Below are positions 51,138-62,614 of a DNA stretch of 64,000 nt, in pieces. Made by a program: the position numbers and the translations under genes. The DNA comes from Straminergon stramineum. Taxonomy: Eukaryota; Streptophyta; Bryopsida; Hypnales; Calliergonaceae. Numbering within the stretch: position 1 is the stretch's first letter; each line of letters begins with the position of its first letter. The stretch spans positions 39,095,218 to 39,159,217 of the forward strand of contig OY987263.1 of assembly GCA_963920665.1 (NCBI GenBank), read 5' to 3'. The notes below the pieces were generated by a model. The model ran no database searches. It saw nothing but the letters and a program-made list of their open reading frames with translations, and had not been told where the DNA came from.

Positions 51138-53039
51138 CTTAAGTGTTACTAAGAGATGTGACAAATATAATAAACATTCTTGTATAATATGTTCAAATAT
51201 TCTTGAGATATTCTTGAATATTTTCAAATAGTTTAAAGATATTCTAAAAAACTTCTTAGTAGATGAATGCAAGCTCATTTTGAATTTTTGACATCTAAAC
51301 CATCTTGTTAGACAATATGTCTAGTGTAGCAAGACAACCTTGTTGATGTCCAAAAATCTAGAAACTGATAGCAATTCACAACAAAAAATAAGACAATTGG
51401 AAGCTCTAAAGCAAAGTTACTTTAGTCAATTATTATGCTAACATATAAGGTAAAACTACCTATAATATTACCATTCATGATCCAATTTTATTACTAGTAA
51501 TACCATCCCAATTCCACCTTTGTTCAAACTCAATACTACCAAATTGCAAATCAATGAAATAGGGTTACTTGCAAATGGGAGACAATTAGAGCGTCTTCAC
51601 AACTCTCCATGAATGATCATAGGCTTGACTAATGGTACTTATATAATTCAAAAATGATGACATGAGATCAACAATTTAGATTTAAAGGGACTCGGTTCAT
51701 AATGATATTTGGGTCAATTAAATTCTAATAGGATTCAAAGGATCTAATTTGAGATTTATTTTAAGATGGTTTTAGCTTATATTTTGTGATGCTCATGGCA
51801 ACTACATCTTTTCTAACAATTTGAAAATTCATAGAAATTACAATATTTATCATAATGATACAGTTCCAATTGGATTTGGTTAACAAAATAGCAAATCTAA
51901 AAAAAGGCAATTCAATGGCTTGTCTTCTAAGCACCTAGATTCAGTAGATTGTGATTCACAATGGTAATAGTTTGATTTACCTCAATCCCTTGATGACTTG
52001 GGGGGATTCCAAATTTCCAAAAGTGTAGAGATGTATTATAAAATATAATTTAGAATAATAACTTAATGATGAATTTCAAACAAGAGTTGTAAAACATAAA
52101 TCATCATATCCCTAAGGTAATAAGGTTAGATCAACTATTACACTAACCAAAAAATTTAATAAAATTTGAAAACAAAAATAAAAATTCCCTTAAAACAAAT
52201 TAGAATTTGAATAACTATAATTTTCATAAGATGTTTTTTTCTTTAAGCTTGAAATTTAAGATCTATCTATGGTGATTTTTGAAGATTTTTATTTTATTTA
52301 TTTATTCAAGTCATTTTTGAAGAGTCATTTTTCTTAATTGAAGAAATACTTTGTTGAGCTTAGATATACTTATATACTTTGAATGAAAGAGGATTTGGAG
52401 AAGAAAGTTGTGAAAATCTATACATCATAAATGTAAGAGAATTGATACAAGATTCTCCAAATATTTAGATGGATGAAAACATGAAGATCATGTGTACTTG
52501 AGACATATTTGTGTTCATCCAATGTTTGAAATTTGAATGTCCTTTAGGTATTTAAGGATTTAAAGAATGACCTCCTAAATTGTCAATAACCAAGAAAAGT
52601 CCTGTGACAAAAAAATTGTCACTCAATTTTTTGCCTAGAATGAAGATACTAATTTTGAGGTTACATACCATCTAAACACTAGAATTCAATGTTGGTTTAT
52701 GGTATCCCAATACTTAGCACTTTCAAAATTCATAATTTATTCACATGGTGTCCAAATAATGTATTCTAAAGTTTGGTGGAGTATTGGAGTTGCCTGCAAT
52801 CATTTTCTAGTAAGACCTAACAAAAAATGAAAATTTAGGTAGTAAGACCTATACTCAAGAGCAATTAGTGTGCATACAATATAGTAGGAATTATAGTGTT
52901 GATAGTTAAAATAAAAAAACATCCTTTATGCCTCCCATTGCACAAATTAACTTCCATATAGGACTAGGGCACAATTCAAGTTGATTTTTTTTAAAAATTT
53001 CTACATTTTAGAGACATGAGAAAAAAATGAAGAAAAATA
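51138..53039. other. AT-rich intergenic DNA, nothing recognised
   Basis: I see no coding region or clear element border in this stretch. Confidence 0.5.
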
Positions 53040-53520
53040 ATAATATTTTTGATATTCAACCATAAAAATTTGCACTAGACTGTCTACTATAGAAATGTGT
53101 GGAGAAAAATTCAAAAGCGCAAATCAAAAGATTATAGTATTTGAAAAAAAAGTTAGAAAAAAAGTTTTTTTTCCAACCTTGCTTAATAGGGTCGAAAAAC
53201 TTTATCTCCTTGTAGAGTGAGACTTTTGCACTTCACTTGGATTTCTTTTTATAATTGTGCATATTCTTTATCATGTTGATTGCATGCATGCCAAATTTCA
53301 AAAGTAAAAGACTCTTACACATGCTTCATGAAGTTGTTTGTCCTACCTTAAAAGTTTTAGACAACGTAATGTTTGATCTGGGCATCCAATTGAAAAAAAA
53401 TACATTTCCACCAATGGGATATGTATTTGCACTTTGTGTCAAAAATTTGTGAACATTTCTTTAGAATTCAATTCATGTGAGCATACATTGAACAATCATT
53501 TGGTCCTTCAAGGGTTAAAT
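53040..53520. repeat. Solo, internally deleted copy of the 43.4-44.4 kb arm
   Basis: The segment follows the left arm of the large inverted duplication: 'tttgcactagactgt' against 'tttgtactagactat', then 'tgatctgggcatccaa' against 'tgatctaggcatccaa'. It ends at a CCTTCAAGGGTTAAA edge comparable to CCTTTGGGGGTTAAA at 44400. The 65-codon frame within it is not a gene. Confidence 0.5.
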
Positions 53521-53756
53521 AATAGTTGTGAATACGAGTTGCTTTAAGACTTTTCAAGAATCTAATTTTCTTTGTGCAAATTTTTTGTTACCCATTATTT
53601 GGAATCAACAATGTTAAGTATTAAAGTACCTTAGTTATTTACTTTTGCACATAATTAATTCAAAATGGAGAATGTCTAAAATTTTGAGAAAATTCAAAAA
53701 TGTTGTCCAAAATTAATAGAAGATTCTAAGTCTAGTGAAAATTTATTGATGGGTTG

Positions 53757-54833
53757 GGTCATTGCAAGAAACTCCCACTTGTTTTCACGTCACAATTAGA
53801 GTGACTCTCTTATCATCCATTATAACTTTTGAATTTTAAATTCAATGTCAAAAACAAAAAATCTATTTCTAGTTAACTTGATTGTTATTTATTTCTTATT
53901 TTTCTGAAATTAAAAAAATAATTTTATATTTAAATGTCCATTTTATTAATATGTCACACTTTTGAGTTTAGGGTTTTTTTTATACTAATTACTAGTTTAA
54001 ATTAATGATTTTGGGCTGAAATTTCTGTAGTATATTTCTATAGTAGGTAGACATGTTCCTACCAAAGGACATCTAAATAAACATGATTTTATGTCCTCCA
54101 CATTCGTACAAAGAGGCCTTTTTGTGAACCCACTTGTAAACATTAGAAATGGTTTTGACCTCATTTATTTAATCAAATCTCATTGCCTTGAAGTCTTTTC
54201 CAATGGACAATTTTTAGTTTTGTTTAAAATTGATTTTCCTATTTTCTACAAAATAAAATCTCCAAATTTTATTTATTGCGACAGATTCTTGGAAATAGAA
54301 TTCTAGTGAAGAAAATGCATAGTTGGACATTTTTATTTTTTATAAAATGGAAAAATAAATTTTAATTAAACCTAAAAATTTGACATTTGGGAGGACTTCA
54401 TGGTGATGAGATTTGACCAAAAAAATGAGCTCAAAATCATTTCTAATGTTTACAAGTGCATGTGCAAGAGAGGCGTCTTTGCACAAACGTGGAGGACATA
54501 AAATAATATTTTTTTAGAGGCCTTTTGGTAGGAACATGTCTACCTACTATAGGAATATACCACAGAAATTTCAACCCAAAATCATTAATTTGAACCTATA
54601 TTTAGTAAAAAAGAATCCTAAATCTAAAAGCATGACTCTTTCACAAAATTGATTTTCAGATATAAATTATTTTTCCAAATTTCTAAAAAATAGAGGGTAC
54701 GATGACAATCAAAAATTCTAGAAATAGGTTTTTTCTTTTTGGCATTAGATTTATAAATCAAAAGTTATAGTGTTGGATGCAAATTGGTTTTCCAAAAGAC
54801 TAAGCAAAATAGAAGGTGTTTCTTGCAATGACC
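53757..54833. mobile_element. Foldback element, GGTCATTGCAAGAAA ends (copy 1)
   Basis: Fifteen bases at each end are perfectly inverted (53757-53771 with 54819-54833). The two halves continue to pair for several hundred bases: the region about 54000-54210 matches the complement of about 54410-54600, including aggtagacatgttcctacc. Two relatives stand at 55295-56017 and 56108-60900. It encodes no transposase. Confidence 0.7.
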
Positions 54834-55294
54834 TGGTTTGACCATTTGAACTTGCATATATTAGTAATAAATATGGATGAAAGTATTCCTTGAAGAGAAG
54901 GGAAGGATTTGAAGTCAAATTAAAGAGTTATCCACAAACAAGTGAATGTTTAGACCCCATTTTAGATAGGCTTATAGACTCTAATCATGAAAAAGATTGT
55001 CAAATATTTTAGGAAGTTGTGTGGCCTATGAAGAAGAATGTTTAGATTTTTTTTAATGACTACTACCCAAAACCGAAAATACTTCACCCCAAATGTTGAA
55101 AACTTGATGCCCTCCAAATCAAAATTTTGACAACAAAGTATTGAATATGACTAACACATGTGTTCTACTAATTTTTTTGGACAATTACAACAAGCCATTC
55201 TTTTTCTTAAGAAATCACTTAGAGTCTTAGACTATAAGCTTAGAATTATATTAGTGTGAAGGTATCTTCAATGTAACTAAAGTATGAATCACAA

Positions 55295-56017
55295 GGTGAT
55301 TGCAAGAAAGACCAGTACTATTTTGCATCACACTTGGAATGATGGAGTTGTTATGTGCTATAACTTTTGAAGTATCAATCCAATTAACTTGAAATTTTTA
55401 CTGGAGATGGATAACTTGATATTAATTAGATCCCTCATTTTTCAGAAATTTTTAAAAATCAATTTATAATTAAATTTTAATTTAGCTCATTTGTCACACT
55501 TTGAAGTTTAGGGGTTTTTAGTACTGGGGAGTACCCAAATTTAATGATATAGAGATGAAATTTCTGTGGTCTATTCCAACAATAGGAAAGCATGTGCCTA
55601 CCAAAGATCACTTAGAAAAATTATTTTATGTCCTTTATGTTCATGCAAATAGGGCTCCCTTGCGTGCGCAGTTCTGGATATTGAAAATGGTTTCAAGATC
55701 ATTCTCTTGGTGAAATCTCTTCACCATGAAGTCTTCCCAAAAGTCCAATTTTTCGTTTATTTGAAATTTTTTTCCTAATTTTTACAAATTAAAATGTGAA
55801 AGTACCTATTTTCATGAGATTTTGTACTTTTCTAGTTCTCCTACTTAGAGAATTTTTTTATGCTTTTCCTTCCTAGGGGACCTTCTTTTTGAAGGTGTAT
55901 ACATTAAACATATTTTTTATGTTTTAAAAAAAAATTCTAATTATACAATACTCCCCAAAAAATCATAAGTACTATGAGAAATGCTACAAAAACCAGAAGG
56001 TCTTTCTTGCAATGACC
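55295..56017. mobile_element. Foldback-family element, GGTSATTGCAAGAAAGACC ends (copy 2)
   Basis: The left terminus at 55295-55313 is inverted at 55999-56017 with one difference. The left half is a diverged direct copy of the left arm of the 53757 element. The right half differs, so this copy folds back only at its ends. Confidence 0.7.
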
Positions 56018-57484
56018 CCACATTAGGGAATTTTTAAAAATACAATATAAATAAACGCCCCTATTTGGCTAATCTTTCCTTACAATAATTGCAAGATGCC
56101 CAAAGTAAGTGAGTACAAGAAAGACTTGTTGTATATTTTGTCACTTCTTGTATATTCACCCTTAAAGGACAAACTGGTAAGTGTGGAAATCATGTCTTTA
56201 GGAACTGTGTGACATCATTTACTTTAATAAAATAAAAAATACACATTGGAGGTCAAAGTACTATAGAAGATCTTCCCTTTCCACTCAAAATTCCAAGGAT
56301 GATTAGTTGTAGTTCTCTCCAAGATAGAGAGATTCCTTGTCATCCATTGGACACTAAACGTCCGTGTTGACGTTTATGGGTTAAAGTGCCTTTCCACCTT
56401 TCAAGCACAACTTTGAGAATAATGATTTGATGGAGTTGAAATATTTTACAAATGTAGTCATGTGAATATGGGACCACTTCAAACTTATATAAAAAAAGTA
56501 TTTAAAAAAAATTAATTGGTAGAAAATGTTGAGTTTTGAAAATATGCCTTAGTTGTATACAATTTTGGAGGTTTAGATTTCTCTTCTATTGATTGCCCAT
56601 TTTTAGGGATTTAGAATTGAAAATTGGAGAGAATGGCCTTCTAATACACTAGAAATAGTTGTATAAAGGAATTTGTAAAATAGATAATTCTATATTGTAT
56701 GAAAGTAAAAAAAGTGAACTTCTTTTTGTTTGTATTATGAATATGAGAAAAAAACCATTTGAGCAAATTTCTAGTGAATGAGGATGGGGTTTCTCAGAGT
56801 TTGCAAAAATGACCTATCTTTTCAAAAAACAACAAAAATATTTTTTTTGTATTTTTTATAAATTATAACTATGTTAAAATTATACCTCTGTTTTTGAGAT
56901 TTTGAGAATTTTTAATTCTACTACTTAGACAATTATTCTTGTCGGAATACAGAAATTTGGAACAAATAGAATTAGGATAGAGTAAAAATTTTATTTTTTT
57001 CGTTTAGGAAAACAGAATTAGAGTCAGATAGGTTTAAACTTTACAATTTGTTAGTAAAAACGTTCTGGATTCTGTAATCAGACCAAGGTCGGATCCGAAA
57101 TCTGGAAATGATCCGGGTGGAAAGAACCTATAGCCTAGAGTCCCAGCCTAAAAATCTAGGGGATTGTTACGGGGACAACTCTCTACCTGTTCTCCACCAG
57201 GAATGGATGGTAGATTGTTGGGTACTTAAACCCACTGCCACCTCCATCTTTTTCCTCTTTCTTCCGTAGATTTTTGCACTCGTATAGTTGAGTGAAAGAG
57301 TAGTGAGTTAGTAATTGTGTCAAGAAGTGAAAAACAAGGTCGATGCTGTCCACATCGGATCCATATTTAGTATCAGAATTCTGTGGCGGAAGGTAGTAGC
57401 TGTAAACATATAGTCATAGCCTGGATGGTTTGTCCTGCCATCCCTATCGATTAGAACATCCAGAAATAGTTAGAGGAAGATCTA

Positions 57485-59321
57485 ATGTGTATAGGGTATA
57501 TAAGGTTGTTACAAAGACCGTGGACCCTCAAGAATGAGGAGATGATTCAAGAACTGATTAGGGGAGTTTTGAATCAGTACGAGTTGATAGTGAGGGGTCG
57601 ACCGATAATATGGACAAAGGATGTTTGGGAAGATGTCTATGGGTTCAAGAAGAACGGATTTGGACTAGCTTCCCGAGTAGATAAATAAGAAGCTAGAAAC
57701 TTTAGCAGTCCGGCACATGCAAAGGACGATTATGCCATCAATGACTGTAAGGATGAGAGGCATAGGCGGCTGTTAGAATTCTTGATTCCAATTTTGTATC
57801 CAGAAAAGCCTACCCGGGTTACAATGGCCAACACCATCTTCGGGGCAATGGAAAGTAAACTTGTGCATTGGGGGAAGATTGTTGCGGGGGTAGTGACAAA
57901 ACTTGTTGGCCATGTTGGAAAAAGTAAGCACAATCCCATCAGCCCCTATCTCTTCCATCTTTACCACCAAGCAGAGCTTCTGAGTAGTGAAGAGATGATA
58001 GAGTATAATACTGGATCCACGCTCTTGATGTATGGCCTCACCAACGAAGTCGAGCCGGATCAACTGGTATTTGAAGACGAAGAACCAAAAGAGGAAGAGC
58101 GACTTGTTGAACACTAGGAGAAGAGGCGGAAGTCCATTGATCCAACTTCACAAGGAAAGTTGCTTGAGAAGTAGAAGGGAGGAGTTTCGGAATTATATAA
58201 GATCAGAATTGAGTGGGTATTATAGCCATAGGAATACCATGACAACTTGGTGGATCTTTTGATCGAAATCACCAAGGAGCTTAATGTCAAGCGGAATAAA
58301 GTCATGGACGAAGTCAAGCGATGGCTAAATCTGGATGAGTTGAGGGGAAAGGAGGAGCAAATCCGGAATTTGGAGAAGGAACGGGATGACCTCCAATCTC
58401 GAGTGAATTGGGCAGATGGAGAGCTTACAACGTCAAAACAAAAGGAGAAGGAGGCTTTCTAGCTTGTCAAGAACTTGATCAACTTGGTGGTGAGACTAGC
58501 AGAAGTCATCACCAAAGCTGCCCTCTTCAATGATCGGTTAATTCAAGAGGGGGCATGTGACCGGATCGAAGATAGTGACGATCCTGGTCGACTTTTCAGC
58601 CTAGATAGAAATAGTATTGAAGGAGATGTGTTAACTGTTCGGGGGCATTGATCTGGATCGGGTCATGGATTTCACGCAATATCCGGAACTTCCTTTTGTT
58701 ACGGGAACTCCGCTTAATCGGACTTCATTAGTTCCACCACAACCACGATTGAAAAGGTTGAGGGATGCTCTTCGTCAATCTACGGAACCCTTCTCAAGTC
58801 AGGTATGGAATGCCAAACAGATGAGCTAGAAGATGATACCTAAGCTGGAAAGAGAGCTGAGTGTACCAAGAGTTTTGGTACTGTTGGAAGTTTCCGCCTC
58901 ACTAAATGTTCCAACCACCCGGCCAACTTGGAAGGATGCTTTTAGGACACCCGAATTACCAATCTAGAGCGATTTGATTGACCGGATTGGGGTCATGACA
59001 AATCCGGCTTGGACCTATCCGGAGAGTTTCAAACACATGCAATAGCCCCCACCAAGGAAGGAGAGCGCAACGATAGTATTGGATGAGACATCCCTAGCAG
59101 AAGAAGAAGAGGAGGACGTCCAAATCGTTGGGAAGTCGGATGAAGAGGAGTATCAGACTAGGACAGAAACGAACTTGGAGGACGATGAGCATTCATTCCC
59201 ACCAGTGGCATGCAAGATTTAGACTCAAGCAGTGGTCAAGACGACTCCGATGAAGGCAGCCATCCAGGCACCATTAAATCAAGGTAGCAGTAGTTCAAAG
59301 AAGGCGAGGAAGGCGAAGTAG
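57485..59321 (+). pseudogene. Decayed gag-like reading frame of a retroelement
   Basis: Two long segments in one direction (57485 to about 58635 in one frame, then to 59321 in another) have clear protein composition. They have a conserved-looking core around 57720-57960 (residues such as LEFLIPILYPEKPTR and NPISPYLFHLYH), then a Lys/Glu-rich coiled-coil-like part (58250-58460) and an acidic Ser/Pro-rich tail. In-frame stops lie at 57686 (TAA), 58115, 58172, 58223, 58229, 58460, 58827, 58965, 59043 and 59220 (all TAG), and a frame change occurs near 58635. The TAG at 59319 may be the original end. The position behind a primer-site-like motif suggests a gag-type protein. No zinc knuckle is seen and I cannot name the family. 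Confidence 0.5.
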
Positions 59322-60055
59322 ACAGATGATTTTAGTTAGTTAGGATTTGAATTTTTGATTCCGAAGCAAGTTTCCAAGCGTGGGCCTAAGTTCCAGATTT
59401 TTAGGGTCCACTTACACTTTCCAAATTTCTTGGGAGGTCATTGTCAGTCATTCCTTGATTTTGGGGTGGCTTTTGCCCTTTATGTTTTGTTTTTTAAGGG
59501 TGAGTAAGTCTGTTGCCTTCTCATTCCATCCTAGTGCTTATAGTCATTTATTTTGTTCTCTTTCTTTAATCTGAGCCACCAAGTGGACATTTAGGATTGA
59601 ATTGTGTGCACAGAGTTTTGCTTGTGTATTTATATGAGTACTGAGGTCAAGGTTGACAACGTCACGTCACATATGGACAGACAACAGACGGATGAAACGT
59701 CAAGATTCAATCCCATGTCCATTAGAAAAAAAATTTGGACTGTCCAACTGTTAATCTCGACAGCCTACTATCAACAGGGACAATCTGTCCATCAACTTGG
59801 ACGGCAAGTTGTTGATAGGGATAGACGGACCATCCAAGTCGATGGTAGGCCGTTGAAAAATAAATAAATTTTGGCCATTGACTTTTGGACACGATCCCAA
59901 TGTGTCAAGACGCATCAAGATGGACGCCGATGGACATATCGACATGAATTTGGATTTTCACGTCAACATAGACAATCCTGGCTGAGGTGTAAGAGGGAGT
60001 GAGAAAGGAGGAATCCATATGTTGAATGACTAGATTAAATTAGGAGGGAAAGTTT

Positions 60056-60325
60056 GTGATGAAGTTTAGGCTTGTGAGTGAGGACTTGTGCATGGTGCCT
60101 TTTTATTATTGGAATGGTAATCCAACAAGGAGTGGTGTGGATGCGAGTCCGGAATCCAACGTGATTGCATGCAGTAATAAGCAACCACCAGAGGAAAAAT
60201 CCCGCTCACCCGAAAGGTTTGCCAACCATAAGATCAGTCTAGCAAATGACAAACAATACCCTATCGCTTCCGGGTGTCATTGGTTTGTCGTTGTAGTGGA
60301 AGAGTTTGGAAACGGCCCTGAGTGA
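60056..60325 (+). other. Short open frame inside the 3.8 kb insertion
   Basis: An 88-codon frame (first true ATG at 60059) has mixed composition and no recognised domain. It may be a captured fragment or chance. Confidence 0.2.
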
Positions 60326-61184
60326 CCTACTTTTTGGATTGGCCACACGGAAAGTTGTGAAGGTGTTCCCTTGTCTAATCTATTGCAACATACAGTTATG
60401 AGAGTTTGTGTAGGTATTGAGAGAGGAGAGTGAGAGGAATACAAGTGGTGAGTCCCTACCCCTCTGAAAGATCAAAAGTGGACCCTCTGAGATAAAATAG
60501 AGGAATAGAAAATCAATGTTTTGGAGAAGACGTAACTAGAATCCAAGAGAGGCTAGATCTAGATTGAATTCCAAATAGATAGGATTTCCGGGAAAGAGAG
60601 TAAGGAATTGGATGGAGTGAGTAAGGAGGAAATCTAGATAACTTAGCTTATAACAACATACTTGAGTCCCCTGGGATGATATTTCGAGTCATTTTACAAT
60701 GTTTTGGAGTTGTAAGGGTACTTCCGTCTAGATCGTGCGTAATACAATTTTATAAAAGATTTCCCTTGGGTGCAATATCCTTCAAGCTCTATACGTTGAC
60801 CATATTTTGATTTAAAATAATGTTTTATCTAAAATTAAAAACTCCCAAAAAATCATGAATATTAAAGCAACAAAATCAACAAGTCTTTCTTACAATCACT
60901 CAAGTGTATAAATCTCAAAGCCCTTGAAACTAGGTCACAATGACATATATGGCTTTTTTTCTCTTTTGTTTAGCATCCTATCCAAATATCCAAGCTGTAG
61001 GGGATGGCCATTCCATTTCGTTAAGCACTTTGAAGCCAAGTCCTATTGAAAAGTGTCCTTGATTATACTGAGTAATGCCTCCATTACAATACTTGGCACT
61101 CATTGTAGTGCCAACTGAAGCACTATTAGCAGGGCAATCCCGCGTACTTAATCCAACAGGACATTCTACCACTTGGACCTCCCA

Positions 61185-61251
61185 TTGTGTGAGGGCCCTT
61201 CCCCTTAGCCTCAAGCTTTGCCCTTGGCTTCTTGGCAAGGCCCTCACACAA
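61185..61251. repeat. 67-bp hairpin with 13-bp perfect stem
   Basis: TTGTGTGAGGGCC at 61185-61197 is inverted at 61239-61251, and the stem continues inward after a one-base bulge. It lies just outside a MITE copy. The fold could be a MITE remnant; a small-RNA precursor is possible but unsupported. Confidence 0.6.
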
Positions 61252-61300
61252 CGAGAGGCCCTCTTGGTAGGGCGTCCCACTATACATAATCCATACTAGA

Positions 61301-61625
61301 TGATAGGAGGTTCTTAAAGCACTCACACTCTAAAATCACCCACCTCATCAAATGTACACTATTTGTACATGTTGCTTTTTCTTTGAATCAACAATATATA
61401 AATAGTGTAAATTTGAGTAGGTGAGCAATTTTAGATCCTTATGCCATTTCAACTTCAAAAATTCAGAACTAATTTCACAAAGCTCCAAGGAATACGAAAC
61501 GACTTGGGTTAGATGTCAATTCCATTTTTTCCAAGGAAGAATTACTGAAAAATATTTCAAGAAGTTTCACCTCCCCAAATTCAGTTTCAGCTCTTAAATG
61601 GGTGCATTATGGACCTCCTACCTTA
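61301..61625. mobile_element. MITE, family with TAAGGTAGGAGG ends (copy 2)
   Basis: The right end, CCTCCTACCTTA (61614-61625), is identical to that at 10054-10065, and the left end (TGATAGGAGG) is partly decayed. The interior follows 9746-10065 block by block, including 'cctcatcaaatgtaca' and 'ttcagtttcagctctta'. It has no coding frame. Confidence 0.7.
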
Positions 61626-62614
61626 GAAGTACTGCATGTTGCATATTGTTGACTTTGGGTGCACTGGCTACAGTCCTGCACTGTTGTTGGGGTATACTTA
61701 CTTAGGATGTCCTCTAAGATGGAACCCAGATTTCTTCCTGTTGAGAATTCAATTCCACCAAGTAAAGCAGAGAATCATAAAGTTGCAAATCTAGGCACAT
61801 TCACCATCATGTAATTAACCAAAAGAAAGGAATATTTAGCACCAGGTAAAGAATGTTATGGGATTGACGAAAAAAGATTTGCTGAGCTATGCATGGCAGC
61901 TAACCTAGTTTAGATATTGCAGTTAGTACAATCAACTCTGGACGGAAGGGCACGTCTTTGTTTCCACGACAGTACTTGCCTGTATTGTCTCAGAAAATGC
62001 AAACTTAGTATATATCTCATTAAAAGATTTGGTTTCAGAGGTCCGAAAGTCCGAAAGTTACACTGCACTCCGGTAGACAATCGACGTTTCATTTATCTAC
62101 AGCTTAAAAGACTGAACTTCAGTTTCGTTAAATCGGCGATATTCCACAAACCAAAAATTATGACATGTACATTCACAAAGGTCTAATTTCAGGTCACAAA
62201 CTAGGAGCATGGGACAGGTATAGATTTTGGGTTCTGGGCGTGCCAAAGTAATGGAATATCGCCAGTTTAATGAAATTGACGATACTGGTGCAATCTACAT
62301 TTTCCACAGCAAAGTAAGTACGTAACCAATGTTTTTTTTCTTTTTTTTCACACAAAGGAGGCCTTTACTGCATGGAAGGAAAAATACAGACACCCAGCCG
62401 CAAGCGGCCTAGGCCAAGACGTAACCGATGTTTTCTATTTTTGCCGTGTCTCCAGCAAAGGCTACATGAATCTTGGAGAAGGGGTATGGAGGGAGCCCTG
62501 AATCCCTTATAACTTCTTGAGTAACAGAGTCGTTTCAACCAATCAATAAATATTTATTTTGTATGAGAATCTCTCCTCTTTGCCACACAATCCACCTGCT
62601 TCTGATAACTAGGG
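61626..62614. other. Intergenic DNA with a small inverted repeat
   Basis: The bases at 62123-62146 (tttcgttaaatcggcgatat core) are inverted at 62252-62275 with three differences, making a hairpin of about 150 bp that may be a small MITE. No gene is seen. Confidence 0.45.

Larger units (their letters stand above)
56940..60746. mobile_element. 3.8 kb insertion, retrotransposon-like, no polymerase
   Basis: The edges are set by the break in the surrounding element. The insertion begins TGTCGG and ends ACA, and the five bases outside are ATTCT and ATTTT, as expected for a retroelement target duplication with one change. An AGTATCAGA motif at 57369-57377 resembles the initiator-Met primer site (TGGTATCAGA) downstream of a possible 5' LTR of about 415 bp. 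I cannot find the matching 3' LTR, and no reverse transcriptase or integrase is present. It may be a non-autonomous or rearranged element. Confidence 0.5.
56108..60900. mobile_element. Foldback-family element (copy 3), split by a later insertion
   Basis: The terminal 24 bases at 56108-56131 are inverted at 60877-60900 (AAGAAAGACTTGTTG is common to both). Sequence up to about 56939 follows copy 2 as far as its 'ctcctacttagagaa' block. The following part of copy 2 ('cttttccttcctaggggacc') resumes near 60755. About 3.8 kb in between is foreign to the family. Without it the element would be about 0.99 kb. Confidence 0.65.

Noticed and set aside
57485..59321. Functional gene using TAG as a sense codon
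   Set aside because: A frame change near 58635 and one TAA are also present, and the two neighbouring genes (helicase and aquaporin) use normal termination. Decay is simpler.
56940..60746. Complete LTR retrotransposon
   Set aside because: The first and last 400 bp of the insertion do not resemble each other, and no polymerase or integrase frame was found.
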